Shown: positions 48,079 to 56,880, counted from the stretch's first letter. The stretch is DNA of 64,000 nt from Methanobacteriota archaeon (GCA_023411115.1 JAEYPF010000010.1:186001-250000), one strand, 5' to 3'. Numbers and translations: made by a program. Notes: generated by a model from the letters alone, not told the origin.

Positions 48079-49020
48079 TCACCTTTTTGCAAGATCTTTT
48101 ATCCTTTCAAGACTTTCTTGAGGAGTCTCTATTGTATTTAACATATACACGTCATTTTTTGTAAATAGTTCTTTAAAAAAATTCACCCTCAAGTTATATT
48201 TCCTTGCATCCCTTATCATCTGGTGAGGATTACAAAAATCCTGCTTTATCATGTAATCTAAGGCATCAGCAGGGCTTAGTTGTCTAAATGGAGGATTTTT
48301 TTTATTCCGCTCAAGAAGTACTACTGTTTTAAGTGTTGCACTTTCCCTGGTACGCCCATCAAATAATGTATTGACGTCAGCAATTCCTCTACCTTTAATA
48401 TCAAGTTTGACCCTTTTAACTTCTTCTGCAAACGTTTCCCATACATCTGCCAGGTCATCCCTAATATAGGAGTTCTTTTCTGAAGAATAGATCACATCTG
48501 CATTACTGAAAAAACGTGTGAAAAACCAGTCGTCTGAAATATAGTTAAAGTTTTCATTTTGCAGTAACCCATAGGTTAAAGTAGTTTTTCCAGTACCAGG
48601 AGGCCCAATTATTGTAATTGCATGTCCCATGTAATCTACAGCAGATCCATGGACAGAGTATCTCCTGTGTATTGAATGATAATCTTCAAAAAAATCAGAA
48701 ATCGTTGCAAGGGCAATACTTTTAATCCATCCGTAATAATCACAGTTTCTCACTATGGTCACCTTGGCGGTTGGATCATACATCACCTGCAGGTCTCCCC
48801 CATCTTCTATAGAAAAAACCTTGGAATGAGGCCTTACATCCTCACTCATAAATTTGAAATTATCTTCCCATTCATCTTTAAAACTTTCATTATCAGTTAA
48901 AAGTTTTACACATGCTCCATGAATGTTTGCTTTCAGTTCAAACTTTATTACATTAGCAAGTTCATCAGTTAACCTATCTTTCGCCTCGGGAGTAATTAAC
49001 TCAACTTCATAATCCGACAT
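48079..49020 (-). CDS. HPr-kinase-like P-loop ATPase
   Basis: 313 residues. VHGSAVDYMGHAITIIGPPG begins the kinase-like half, with Walker A GPPGTGKTT and then YISDDWFF, the order seen in HPr kinase/PEPCK-type proteins (HGSAV, P-loop, SDD). No HPr or PTS component is visible here and archaea of this group lack them, so the protein must act on another substrate. GGAGG stands 6 nt before the ATG. Co-transcribed with thpR (6 bp gap). Confidence 0.72.
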   Translation of the reverse strand: MSDYEVELITPEAKDRLTDELANVIKFELKANIHGACVKLLTDNESFKDEWEDNFKFMSEDVRPHSKVFSIEDGGDLQVMYDPTAKVTIVRNCDYYGWIKSIALATISDFFEDYHSIHRRYSVHGSAVDYMGHAITIIGPPGTGKTTLTYGLLQNENFNYISDDWFFTRFFSNADVIYSSEKNSYIRDDLADVWETFAEEVKRVKLDIKGRGIADVNTLFDGRTRESATLKTVVLLERNKKNPPFRQLSPADALDYMIKQDFCNPHQMIRDARKYNLRVNFFKELFTKNDVYMLNTIETPQESLERIKDLAKR

Positions 49021-49084
49021 TTTATTCCTCCTATTATATCAGTACAACTTTCTTATTCAATAGGAACTACCGGAAATTTAATGT

Positions 49085-50209
49085 CTATTTTTCAATTATA
49101 CTTTCTTCAATGGACATTCCAAAGTGCCTTGCACCTTTATCAAGGTATACCATGATTTTATCGCCGACTTTAATATCTGCTACTGATACTGGAGCTCCAT
49201 CTTCACTGACAAGCCGTATAGTTTCTGCATTTTGAAGCAATGTTTTTAATTTAATACCCTCATATTCTGCTTCAATAAGCATTAACGGCCTTTTTTCAAT
49301 TTTAACTCTTCCTACAATGGCAATCTTTGTATTTCCTTCCTTATCTACAGTTAAAACTTCATCTCCAGTTTCAATTTCTGAAAGGTATTTTGTTTTGTTG
49401 TTTGGAGTCATTACATAAGCGTGCACAGGACCTGCATTTACTCTGAACGGGCGTGAAGCTACGTATTCACTTTCCATTGATTCACTATGAACTAAAAATA
49501 ACCCTTTGGAATAAGATCCAACGAGCATGCCTTCTCCAACTTTCATCATGGAGCTTGTATCAACACAGACCCTATCTCCAGAGCCTACGGGCTTTACGAG
49601 AGTTACTGTTGCAGGTTTAAGTTCATAATGTTCAGATTCTATTTTTTCAATTAACGATGTAACTTTTTTAATCTGCTGTATGTCAGAAGTAAAAAGAAGT
49701 ACTCCATCTGTACCATGCTCTAATGTTTCAAGAGCGAGTTTTGCTTCCTCATAATCAGGAACAGCTGCAATTAATTTAACATCTTCTTTTTGTAAGTCTG
49801 CTATAATGTTTTCTAAAGGAATAATCTTCCAGTCTTTTCCCACAAGGATCACATAATCTGCAATTCTTCCAACTTCTGATGCTAGTTCTTCATGTTTTTT
49901 ACTGGTAATTTCAATATAAGCTGCAACAGCTTTTCCTTTCCTTTTGAATGCAGTTACAGCCGCTATATCTTTTGACAGAGATAAATCATCCGGAATTTTA
50001 AGTGTGCCGTCTCCCTCACCATGCCTACCTACAAGAACTATATCTGCGTCATCGTGATCTGAAACTATTTTGATGTTTCCCAATTTCTTTATATTTTCAA
50101 GATTTTCAAAGTCAACAACGTAGTCTATCCCTGATTCAAGTGCTGTAGTAATTATACCTTTCTTTTCATCCCAGTTAGTGCCTTCTGCCATGATCCATGC
50201 AAATTTCAT
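49085..50209 (-). CDS. aroB': 3-dehydroquinate synthase II (archaeal)
   Basis: Makes 3-dehydroquinate from an amino-dioxo-heptanedioate precursor in the archaeal shikimate entry route, replacing AroB. Recognised by MKFAWIMAEGTNWDEKKGII, GSGDRVCVDTSSMMKVGEGM and RPFRVNAGPVHAYV with the late GDEVLTVDKEG segment. 374 residues is normal. GAGGTT precedes the ATG. First gene of the minus-strand run reaching to cca. Confidence 0.92.
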   Translation of the reverse strand: MKFAWIMAEGTNWDEKKGIITTALESGIDYVVDFENLENIKKLGNIKIVSDHDDADIVLVGRHGEGDGTLKIPDDLSLSKDIAAVTAFKRKGKAVAAYIEITSKKHEELASEVGRIADYVILVGKDWKIIPLENIIADLQKEDVKLIAAVPDYEEAKLALETLEHGTDGVLLFTSDIQQIKKVTSLIEKIESEHYELKPATVTLVKPVGSGDRVCVDTSSMMKVGEGMLVGSYSKGLFLVHSESMESEYVASRPFRVNAGPVHAYVMTPNNKTKYLSEIETGDEVLTVDKEGNTKIAIVGRVKIEKRPLMLIEAEYEGIKLKTLLQNAETIRLVSEDGAPVSVADIKVGDKIMVYLDKGARHFGMSIEESIIEK

Positions 50210-50383
50210 AAGTTTAACCTCATATATCCATACTTTTTAGAATCTTTCTCTACTAATTTCTTGCTATAAACATTGTGTTTTTTTTACCTAATAAATATAA
50301 TAATTTTCAAATGTTCCACATTTTAATTTAAATAATTAAAAAATAATTGTTAAAATATGAGAAAGGCCGACGGGAAGTTTTTT

Positions 50384-50548
50384 TTATTCATGGGCTTTTT
50401 CGAATTCAATAACTATGTTAAGACCCTTCTCACCATCCCCTACCATTTGAAATATGAAACATATCTTCAAAGTATTACTTTTTTGTAGGTCCCGATTGCA
50501 GCTGACAACTGGATCTAATTCTTCCTGGTAAAAATCAAATAAGCAATA
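50384..50548 (-). pseudogene. coding-like remnant without a start codon
   Basis: The 450-bp gap between DHQ synthase II and the DUF3467-like gene contains a 54-codon minus-strand frame with strongly protein-like content: FDFYQEELDPVVSCNRDLQ, then KICFIFQMVGDGEKGLNIVI and EFEKAHE before the stop. No ATG/GTG/TTG opens it; the ATG upstream (about 50557, MFDIAYLIF) is in the +1 frame, as after a one-base change. It may be a frame-shifted small gene or the end of a lost one. Family not recognised. Confidence 0.4.
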
Positions 50549-50660
50549 TCAAACATTATTTTCCATAAATAATCCTAAATATTCAAAAATATACAATTTT
50601 TAAAAGAATTGAAAAATTAAGGACAGTAATACTTTTAATTTTTAATTAAAAGTATTTATT

Positions 50661-51008
50661 CTAGATAACTCCTCTTTTTTTTAAAGCTTCGAAGTCATCT
50701 TTAGTAGTTTTAATTTCTTCACCCAATACATCTTCAACTTCTTTGATTTTTTCACCCAACCAAATATGTAATTCTTTAACTGTTTTTATAGACATAACAA
50801 TCTCATACTTGGATTCAGGTACTAATTCGACTGTTTCTATATGTTTTCCGGTTTGTTTTGGAACTTCATTATAAAAGAATAATCTAAAATCATAATTTGT
50901 AAATCCTCCAAAAGCACCCGTAGCATATATTTGTTTATGTTCTTGATTTAAATCTAAGGGAATATTGCTTATTTGCTTTGCTTTTATGCCTTTTTTTCCT
51001 TTTTTCAT
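50661..51008 (-). CDS. DUF3467-like protein
   Basis: 115 residues. The middle, IYATGAFGGFTNYDFRLFFY, fits the YxNGx-spyDfxLxF pattern of DUF3467, small proteins often encoded beside regulators. Basic N-terminus (MKKGKKGIKAK), helical acidic C-terminus. GGGAG lies before the ATG, and it follows the winged-helix regulator by 1 bp, so the two are translated together. Confidence 0.65.
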   Translation of the reverse strand: MKKGKKGIKAKQISNIPLDLNQEHKQIYATGAFGGFTNYDFRLFFYNEVPKQTGKHIETVELVPESKYEIVMSIKTVKELHIWLGEKIKEVEDVLGEEIKTTKDDFEALKKRGVI

Positions 51009-51009
51009 A

Positions 51010-51606
51010 TTAATTCTCCCTAAGTTCTATCAAAGAGTTGGACTTTATATTTCCAATACTAATTAATGAAGACTTATGTTTTGTCATACCAAAATTATGT
51101 GCTACCATAGCTCCAGATGGTTGTACTTGTTCCCATATATTGTTAAATGGTTTATTGGATACATCTAAAGTTGAATCAAATCCTTTAATTTGATGTATTA
51201 GTTTTGTACCTGCTTTTTCACTTTCAATTTTTTCTTCTTTAACTATTTCGTTTTTAATAATCTCTTCAAATGGCTTTATTGGATTTATCTTTTCATCTAC
51301 AGTTTCTTTATATGTTTTCATTTCTTTTTCAAATTCAATATCTGCTAATTGATTTTGAAAAGAATTTAAGGCTTGAGTAATAGTAGATTTCATGTTTATT
51401 TGGTATAATTGGCCATTTCCTATACGTCTGGTTTTATTTATTATTCCATAGTCTAATAAATCATTGATGAATGTATCCAACGTGTTTCTAGATATTTCAG
51501 CGCAGTCAGCTATGTCAGTTTTAGTATATTCGGTGTATGGATGCGACAATAACAAATCAAATACTTTTGCTCTTTTGCAATTTTCACCAAAAATTTCACT
51601 CAGCAT
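51010..51606 (-). CDS. winged-helix transcriptional regulator
   Basis: 198 residues. Residues 8-70 are a winged helix (KVFDLLLSHPYTEYTKTDIA, SRNTLDTFINDLLDYGIINK, IGNGQLYQINM). The remaining part is helical, then a low-complexity segment that may contact the DUF3467-like partner encoded next. GGTGAT precedes the ATG. The 126-bp gap to the divergent gene at 51733 probably holds a shared operator. Confidence 0.75.
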   Translation of the reverse strand: MLSEIFGENCKRAKVFDLLLSHPYTEYTKTDIADCAEISRNTLDTFINDLLDYGIINKTRRIGNGQLYQINMKSTITQALNSFQNQLADIEFEKEMKTYKETVDEKINPIKPFEEIIKNEIVKEEKIESEKAGTKLIHQIKGFDSTLDVSNKPFNNIWEQVQPSGAMVAHNFGMTKHKSSLISIGNIKSNSLIELREN

Positions 51607-51732
51607 ATATTAATCACCTATTTGTTCAATTAATGAACGTTTAATGTTTAATTATTTCATATTATAAAATTTTTTCTATTATATAAAAAAAATCAGATTA
51701 TTTTTATATATAATAAACTCTTAATAAAAAGT

Positions 51733-52059
51733 ATGGTAAAGATTACCAAAAGAGAAATGGAGGAAATTAAAGCAGATATCTTAATAGACCTCCTTAAACA
51801 TACATATGTAGGTAAAAGACATACTTCTGAAGATAATATCCTTAAAGGTTTCCCAAAGAGTAAACAAGGGAAAATTAAAAAGGTTAGAAAGATATTAACA
51901 AAGGAAAAATTAGTAAATTGTAAACCTACTTCTTATGGTCCAGAATGCAGTATCAATCCTAAAAAAATAATGGAAATACTATCACTGCCCAAAATAATTA
52001 AAGCTTCAAAATATGACGAATTGTTAAAAAAAAGAATTAAAACTTATTTAGATAACTAA
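51733..52059 (+). CDS. small basic protein, possible DNA-binding
   Basis: 108 residues, strongly basic (Lys-rich), with helical segments consistent with a winged helix (GFPKSKQGKIKKVRKILTKE, KLVNCKPTSYGPE). Divergent from the winged-helix regulator. A TATA box (TTTTTATATATAA, about 51700-51712) lies about 25 nt before the ATG with no ribosome site, so leaderless expression is likely. Function unknown. Confidence 0.6.
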   Translation: MVKITKREMEEIKADILIDLLKHTYVGKRHTSEDNILKGFPKSKQGKIKKVRKILTKEKLVNCKPTSYGPECSINPKKIMEILSLPKIIKASKYDELLKKRIKTYLDN

Positions 52060-52094
52060 CCTTTATAATTATTGAATTTGTAATGAATTTATTC

Positions 52095-52436
52095 TCATAT
52101 TTTCAATAAATTTTTAAAACTAAATGCATCACCTGCAGATTTAGGATTGGATTCAAGTTTAGAAATATACTGGCCCTGAACCTCCAACAATGTTTCTAAT
52201 TTTTTATTTTTATCCTGGAGATCCTTTCTCTCTTTCCTTAAAGATTGGATTATGGATCCTAACTTTTCAAAATCTTTTTTATTGACTACTTTAACAAAAT
52301 CGTCAGCTTGGAAAGGGTTTGTATCGTCTAATTGGATAATATATTTCTCTGTTTCTATTCTACGCTCTCTCATCTTCTTGTCTATTAATATTGTGATGTC
52401 TTTGCATTTTTTGATTCTGGCATCTACCACGTCCAA
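52095..52436 (-). CDS. coiled-coil protein, unknown function
   Basis: About 113 residues. A basic N-terminal part (RIKKCKDITILIDKKMRERR) is followed by a coiled coil (FEKLGSIIQSLRKERKDLQD ... LETLLEVQGQYISKLE). I place the start at TTG 52436, 6 nt after AGGTG; a GTG 9 bp upstream lies within that site. Convergent with the basic protein at 51733. No family recognised. Confidence 0.55.
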   Translation of the reverse strand: MDVVDARIKKCKDITILIDKKMRERRIETEKYIIQLDDTNPFQADDFVKVVNKKDFEKLGSIIQSLRKERKDLQDKNKKLETLLEVQGQYISKLESNPKSAGDAFSFKNLLKI

Positions 52437-52604
52437 TATTACCACCTGAGTATAAGATCATGTGCCTATGGTTTAGTTGATAGTGCAAGAGCATTAGAAA
52501 AGTAATTCTAAAATAGAAAACATTTAATCAATAGATATAAATAATCATTTATACTTATTTATTATGATGTCGCTATTTTTATCTATGAAAATAATAATAC
52601 TACT

Positions 52605-53411
52605 ATGGACATTCTAGATTTTATTATACTGATGGTTTTAATGTTTATAGGTATAAATTTCATTATAGAGATGTTTGTACCCTCCATAAAAGAGTCCAAA
52701 TCTATAAGTCAATTTCCAAATAATTTAAAAAACAAAATAGCTGATAGAAATAAAAGAAGGAAAGTATTATCATTTATATTTGACTATAATTTTCATTTAA
52801 GAAGTTTTATGCCGTACATAATAGGTTTTGTATCTTTTATGATTAGCTATTTTTTAAAAGATTTAAAAAATATTAATGATATTTTCATTTTAACACTTAC
52901 AGTAATTTTAGTTTATGCAACATTATCTCTTTTAACACTCACATATTCCTTAATATTATCAAATAGGAATAAAGATGTCATTAAATACGAAGTCTTAAAT
53001 GATGAAGTTTTAACAAAAATATTAGATGCTAAAAAAGAAGAGGAAGAGAAAGAAAGATTGACTAAAGTTTATATTGAAGATAAATATAATAAAAGTTTTA
53101 AACTGGAAGCTATGATGAAAAAAAGCGGGGAAATATTTCTCATGGCTACTCTTTTATCTGCTATTAGTTTTTTATTAATATATGGCGCTGTATTATTCAC
53201 AACGTTGCCTCTTAATTCATATAATTCAACAATTATCACCTTTGATAGCGTTAAACCATACTTGACTAATTCTTTTTTTGACTCTTTCTTAATATCCATC
53301 TATTATACAGCTGCTGCTTTTTTCCTAATTAGTAGTATTATAAACTTTATAAAAGGTTTGATTGTATCTACAAAGATACTTAGAGAAAAATTTTATAATA
53401 GTTTTACTTAA
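52605..53411 (+). CDS. membrane protein with cytoplasmic coiled segment, unknown function
   Basis: 268 residues with helices at about 3-25, 65-85, 92-118, 178-200 and 228-255, and a charged coiled-coil-like loop (about 120-170, LDAKKEEEEKERLTKVYIED). No ribosome site; an AT-rich promoter precedes the ATG, so it may be leaderless. A 45-residue zinc protein follows 21 bp later. Function unknown; part of an accessory stretch of uncharacterised genes. Confidence 0.6.
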   Translation: MDILDFIILMVLMFIGINFIIEMFVPSIKESKSISQFPNNLKNKIADRNKRRKVLSFIFDYNFHLRSFMPYIIGFVSFMISYFLKDLKNINDIFILTLTVILVYATLSLLTLTYSLILSNRNKDVIKYEVLNDEVLTKILDAKKEEEEKERLTKVYIEDKYNKSFKLEAMMKKSGEIFLMATLLSAISFLLIYGAVLFTTLPLNSYNSTIITFDSVKPYLTNSFFDSFLISIYYTAAAFFLISSIINFIKGLIVSTKILREKFYNSFT

Positions 53412-53432
53412 AAAATATAAGGGGAGGTAAAT

Positions 53433-53570
53433 ATGTATCATGCCTTGGTAAAATGTCCTAAATGCGATTTTATAGGTATTCGGAATATTCATGAAAATTT
53501 AAATGGTGACAAAACTTGGATTTGTCCAACATGTGAAAAACGATATACAAATGTAGGGATAATAAAATAA
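53433..53570 (+). CDS. 45-residue zinc-ribbon protein
   Basis: The frame MYHALVKCPKCDFIGIRN ... WICPTCEKRYTNVGIIK has two CPxC knuckles 20 residues apart, the size of a single zinc ribbon. GGGGAGG stands 5 nt before the ATG, supporting translation. It follows the membrane protein by 21 bp, probably as one transcript. Function unknown; could be a nucleic-acid-binding or adaptor peptide. Confidence 0.7.
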   Translation: MYHALVKCPKCDFIGIRNIHENLNGDKTWICPTCEKRYTNVGIIK

Positions 53571-53668
53571 ATTTGGAAATTTTTTGAAAAAAAATAGAAG
53601 AGCATGTGCAATTAATGTCTTAAATTTAATAATTAAATAATAAAGTATATTAATCAAATGTCAGTTGA

Positions 53669-54484
53669 ATGATTATGAAAAATGATGCTAAAAATTCAAT
53701 TTCTATGGAAAGAGTTCAAAAAGATTTAAAACTTAGTATAGGAGACTATGGGCATGCATCACTTAATGCAGGTGTAACTACTATATTTTCTATATTATTT
53801 CCACCATTTGCCCCTATATTCTCCGCTGTATTTGGTACTGTAATATTACCCCCCCCTATATCCAAAAGATTAAATGATTTACTTTTTGATATTGTTAAAG
53901 GATTAAATGAATTAAAACAGATGCATGAAAATTTTGAAATTGAAGATCTTGCTCAAAATGAATCTTTTCTTACCACTTTAATTCATGCTTATGAGTTAGC
54001 TATACGTACTCATCAAAAAGAAAAGCTTGAAGCATTACGTAACGCTGTTCTTAATTCAGCACTGCCAACTGCTCCCGAAGATGATATAAAAATTATATTC
54101 TTAAATCTTATAGAATCATTTACAGTAACTCATATAAAATTATTAAAATTTTTCAATGAAAGAAGGTCTAAATATTGGATTGATAATTTAACATCGAAAA
54201 TTGACTATAATTTTGATTTTGCAGGATATTCTTTTAGAGATGATGTTTCTGTAAAGGTAATGACTTTTGAATTTGGAGATGTAATGGCAACTACATTTCC
54301 TGATTATATTGAAAAAAACATGCTATATCAATATGCTTTAAAAGATCTTGATTCACAAGGTATGGTTATTCGTGACCCTGGGGATACTACATTTAGAGTA
54401 ATTCCTATTGATGGCCATAGTGATCCTCAAGTACAACCATTTGGTAAACAATTTATGGAATTTATAGAATCTCCTTTAAAATAA
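53669..54484 (+). CDS. uncharacterised accessory protein (DUF4393-like helical protein)
   Basis: 271 residues. An N-terminal Gly/Pro-rich hydrophobic stretch (TIFSILFPPFAPIFSAVFGT) may insert in a membrane. A helical middle follows (LLFDIVKGLNELKQMHENFE, HAYELAIRTHQKEKLEALRN AVLNS), then a C-terminal beta part with YQYALKDLDSQGMVIRDPGD resembling a small winged helix. The layout is like phage/defence-associated proteins of unknown role found in accessory regions. No confident family. Confidence 0.55.
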   Translation: MIMKNDAKNSISMERVQKDLKLSIGDYGHASLNAGVTTIFSILFPPFAPIFSAVFGTVILPPPISKRLNDLLFDIVKGLNELKQMHENFEIEDLAQNESFLTTLIHAYELAIRTHQKEKLEALRNAVLNSALPTAPEDDIKIIFLNLIESFTVTHIKLLKFFNERRSKYWIDNLTSKIDYNFDFAGYSFRDDVSVKVMTFEFGDVMATTFPDYIEKNMLYQYALKDLDSQGMVIRDPGDTTFRVIPIDGHSDPQVQPFGKQFMEFIESPLK

Positions 54485-54554
54485 ATATAAAATTTTTGAA
54501 AAAAAATAAAGAGTAGTTATAAAATAAATTAGTATAAAAATTTAATTGGAGCGT

Positions 54555-55442
54555 TTATCCCACCATTCGTCCGGGAGTTCCATATTCAAAATCTTCGTTC
54601 CATATACTTCCCAATGTATCATTTGGCAATCTTCTTTTTGCCAGGTTACAAAAAGCTTCTACAATGGAGGCTGATCCCGAGTCTTTTCCTTCAATTTCTC
54701 GCATCCAAAAAGCTGGTTTATACCTAACTACGTTACTTAAGATAAACAATCCTGCAAATATCATTGTAAATGTTTTGTAAATACCACAATCAAGAGGTGT
54801 TACATTATATGTCCCTGCCACTGTACCTTTTTGTAAATTCGGTGCCTGGGCACCATGAGAAATTTTAGAACAACAAGAAGGTTCGTCGTAGTGACGGCGG
54901 TATATTTCAGATAAATCTGGAATTCTACTCACTACATCTTTAAACGTGAAAATTTCTCCTCTTTCTGGTATAGATTCATTTATACTTTCGCAAAGACCTT
55001 CGAACACACCCCCATTAGTGATTGCAAATTCTTTTTCAATTTCCCATTGAGATTGATCTTCTTTATAATCTCTCAGATCATTCCGAAATTCTGGTTTAGC
55101 TGTGCTTATTTTACCATTTAAACCATGATATTCAAAATCAGATAGTCTTTTAGTTGTATTGGCCAGAATAACAGCTTTAACAAGCACGTGGGCACCGTAA
55201 AACTGTAATAATGGTTGAGTAGCTGATCCCACAGTTTCAGCAGCTCTATAATATTCATCTGCTTGCCGAATACAAGATACTATTTCAAATGACCTTTCAT
55301 GAACTTCATCCGGATCGTGATGTATTTGTACCCTTTCAGATTGTATTTTTCCCAATAATAAGTTTTCCACATTTTTTTGACTCTTTAAATATCTAAGTTG
55401 GTTCCAAATTTCAGTTTGCGGCGTTTCAGTCCAAAAAAACAT
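54555..55442 (-). CDS. YaaC-like protein
   Basis: 295 residues. WNQLRYLKSQKNVENLLL at the start, then YYRAAETVGSATQPLLQFYG and HVLVKAVILANTTKRLSDFE with YHGLNGK fit the YaaC-like family, of unknown function and mostly bacterial. Base composition is somewhat richer in GC than its neighbours, which with its isolated position suggests acquisition. Convergent with the accessory gene at 53669. The promoter side (55443-55628) is AT-rich. Confidence 0.65.
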   Translation of the reverse strand: MFFWTETPQTEIWNQLRYLKSQKNVENLLLGKIQSERVQIHHDPDEVHERSFEIVSCIRQADEYYRAAETVGSATQPLLQFYGAHVLVKAVILANTTKRLSDFEYHGLNGKISTAKPEFRNDLRDYKEDQSQWEIEKEFAITNGGVFEGLCESINESIPERGEIFTFKDVVSRIPDLSEIYRRHYDEPSCCSKISHGAQAPNLQKGTVAGTYNVTPLDCGIYKTFTMIFAGLFILSNVVRYKPAFWMREIEGKDSGSASIVEAFCNLAKRRLPNDTLGSIWNEDFEYGTPGRMVG

Positions 55443-55629
55443 TTTTATCCCCCTTTATTAAGTTAATGGAATATTATCTTTTGATCAGTATAAACTTACT
55501 TCCACTAACACCAATCTTAGAAATTTTACGAAAAAAAATAAAGAGCAATTGCATTTAATTTCTTAAAATGTAATAATTAAATGATAAAATATATTAATTA
55601 ATATATTAATAAAATAATGGGATGGGACT

Positions 55630-55742
55630 GAAAATCCTGAAAACATTTAAGCACCGATATATTTCAGGAAAATAAGTTTTCATCACAATTCTCCTGGATA
55701 GGTAGCCCCTCCTTTATACCTTATTATCCGGGAGGATTGATC
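55630..55742 (+). ncRNA. candidate structured RNA, element 1 of a local family
   Basis: Two hairpins in series. Hairpin A: TCCTGAAA (55635-55642) with TTTCAGGA (55662-55669). Hairpin B: CAATTCTCCTGGAT (55686-55699) with ATCCGGGAGGATTG (55726-55739), where both non-Watson-Crick pairs are U-G on the plus strand; an inner stem AGGTA/TACCT leaves the loop GCCCCTCCTTTA, complementary to SD sequences. An AT-rich promoter-like stretch with AATATATTAATTAATAT stands about 25-45 nt upstream. Element 2 at 55898 has the same plan and related sequence. Confidence 0.6.
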
Positions 55743-55781
55743 TAAAAATTAATTTCTATTAAACGTTTTATTTTATTATTC

Positions 55782-55827
55782 ATGTGACTATAGTCACGTA
55801 ATGGGCCATTCTCTTTAATTAATATTA
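55782..55827 (+). repeat. 46-bp repeat with 14-bp palindrome, copy 1
   Basis: Contains the perfect palindrome GTGACTATAGTCAC (55784-55797) followed by CGTAATGGGCCATT. It matches 56881-56926 at 43 of 46 positions. Both copies lie upstream of a hairpin element (elements 2 and 3), so it may be an operator or part of a repeated transcription unit. Confidence 0.65.
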
Positions 55828-55897
55828 AAATTTTAAAAATAATTTTTATTCTAACTAAAGATATATTAATTAATATAAATTTATTATTAATTGGATA

Positions 55898-56020
55898 TCT
55901 AAAAATCCTGAACAATTTATGTACTACCCGTTTAGGATACTTAGTTTCCACACAATTCTCCTGGACAATCTCCTCCATGTCATTTGGTATCCAGGAGAAT
56001 TGATCTAAAAAATTTGCATT
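55898..56020 (+). ncRNA. candidate structured RNA, element 2 of a local family
   Basis: Hairpin A: ATCCTGAAC (55905-55913) with GTTTAGGAT (55930-55938), one G-U pair; loop contains ACTACCC. Hairpin B: CAATTCTCCTGGA (55953-55965) with TCCAGGAGAATTG (55990-56002), 13 perfect pairs; loop contains CTCCTCC, complementary to the GGAGGAG form of an SD. Spacing of the two hairpins matches element 1, and the sequence of hairpin B is largely the same with paired changes. ATATATTAATTAATATA (55861-55877) upstream matches the stretch upstream of element 1. Confidence 0.62.
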
Positions 56021-56033
56021 ATTGTTCAATAGG

Positions 56034-56177
56034 TTATTTTTCTTTAATGATTTCTTCAAGTTCGTCCATGAATTGTTCTAAGCTTTTATCATCATTTGTA
56101 GTCCATTCCATCCCTGCATAATCGTATAATGCTTTGAAATGTTTTTTTAAAATGTCAGTTGCTTTTTCTTTACTCAT
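56034..56177 (-). CDS. 47-residue protein, family of three in this island (copy 1)
   Basis: MSKEKATDILKKHFKALYDY ... MEWTTNDDKSLEQFMDELEE: an acidic, helical mini-protein. GGGATG precedes the ATG at a usual distance. It has the same length and pattern (MSKEKAxxxLK, KW-x-x-DDD/EDD, L-x-x-EL) as the protein at 58322 and the broken copy at 60733. Functions unknown; all copies lie among response-regulator/kinase genes and RNA elements. Confidence 0.65.
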   Translation of the reverse strand: MSKEKATDILKKHFKALYDYAGMEWTTNDDKSLEQFMDELEEIIKEK

Positions 56178-56290
56178 AAAAATTCATCCCTTTTCCTATT
56201 ATTATTTATATGGTTTTTCCTCTTTAAATAAGAATTAATATGAATTTAAAAATAAAAAGAGGTTTATTAAATTAAAAAAGAATATGTAAA

Positions 56291-56527
56291 TTATAAAGCT
56301 CTGTCTACTATGGTGTTTGCCACGTCTTCAGCGCTTTTAAATGGGAAGTCACTCTCTTTAAGAACAGTACCCGCGTCACCAGCTTTTAATTCAACACCAT
56401 CTGCTTTGCATGTAGTTTCTGCACCCTGTGGAAATGCTGCTAGGAGTTCTTCAGGTGAATTTATTGGGAATTTTGCACCTGCAAGCGCCCCTATAATTTG
56501 ACTTCGTATTTCATCTTTAACTGCCAT
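56291..56527 (-). CDS. MTH865-like protein
   Basis: 78 residues (MAVKDEIRSQIIGALAGAKF, then PINSPEELLAAFPQGAETTC, and a final FPFKSAEDVANTIVDRAL). This is the small helical EF-hand-like fold of M. thermautotrophicus MTH865, found in methanogens, function unknown. I use the ATG at 56527 with GGAGG 9 nt upstream; a TTG 15 bp earlier lies at that site. Confidence 0.85.
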   Translation of the reverse strand: MAVKDEIRSQIIGALAGAKFPINSPEELLAAFPQGAETTCKADGVELKAGDAGTVLKESDFPFKSAEDVANTIVDRAL

Positions 56528-56880
56528 TATTTTTTCCTCCAATTATTTTTTAAAAGTAATGAGTTTTTATACTCCTTTAACTCATTCGAGCACTTTTCAC
56601 CCATATAACTATTGTTAATACAGAATAATAAATTTAATCGTCATTAAAATATACTAACTACATTTTATTGACCTTAAATTGACTCTATAGAACAATAGTT
56701 ATTAATTATATTACATATATTATTATATCCATATAACGATTAACTAAATGCAGTCCCAAATATTTCCCTCTCTTAGAATGAGAATATTTAAATTCATATT
56801 ATGTAGTAATTTGAACCAATTATTTAATTTCAAGAAAGAGTTCTTTTTAAAATTATTTTAAAGGTTTAATTTTCTTATAA

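Noticed and set aside
55742..56059. 105-codon frame on the minus strand
   Set aside because: It runs antisense through hairpin element 2 and the palindromic repeat, has basic low-complexity composition and no ribosome site, and overlaps the better supported 47-residue gene.
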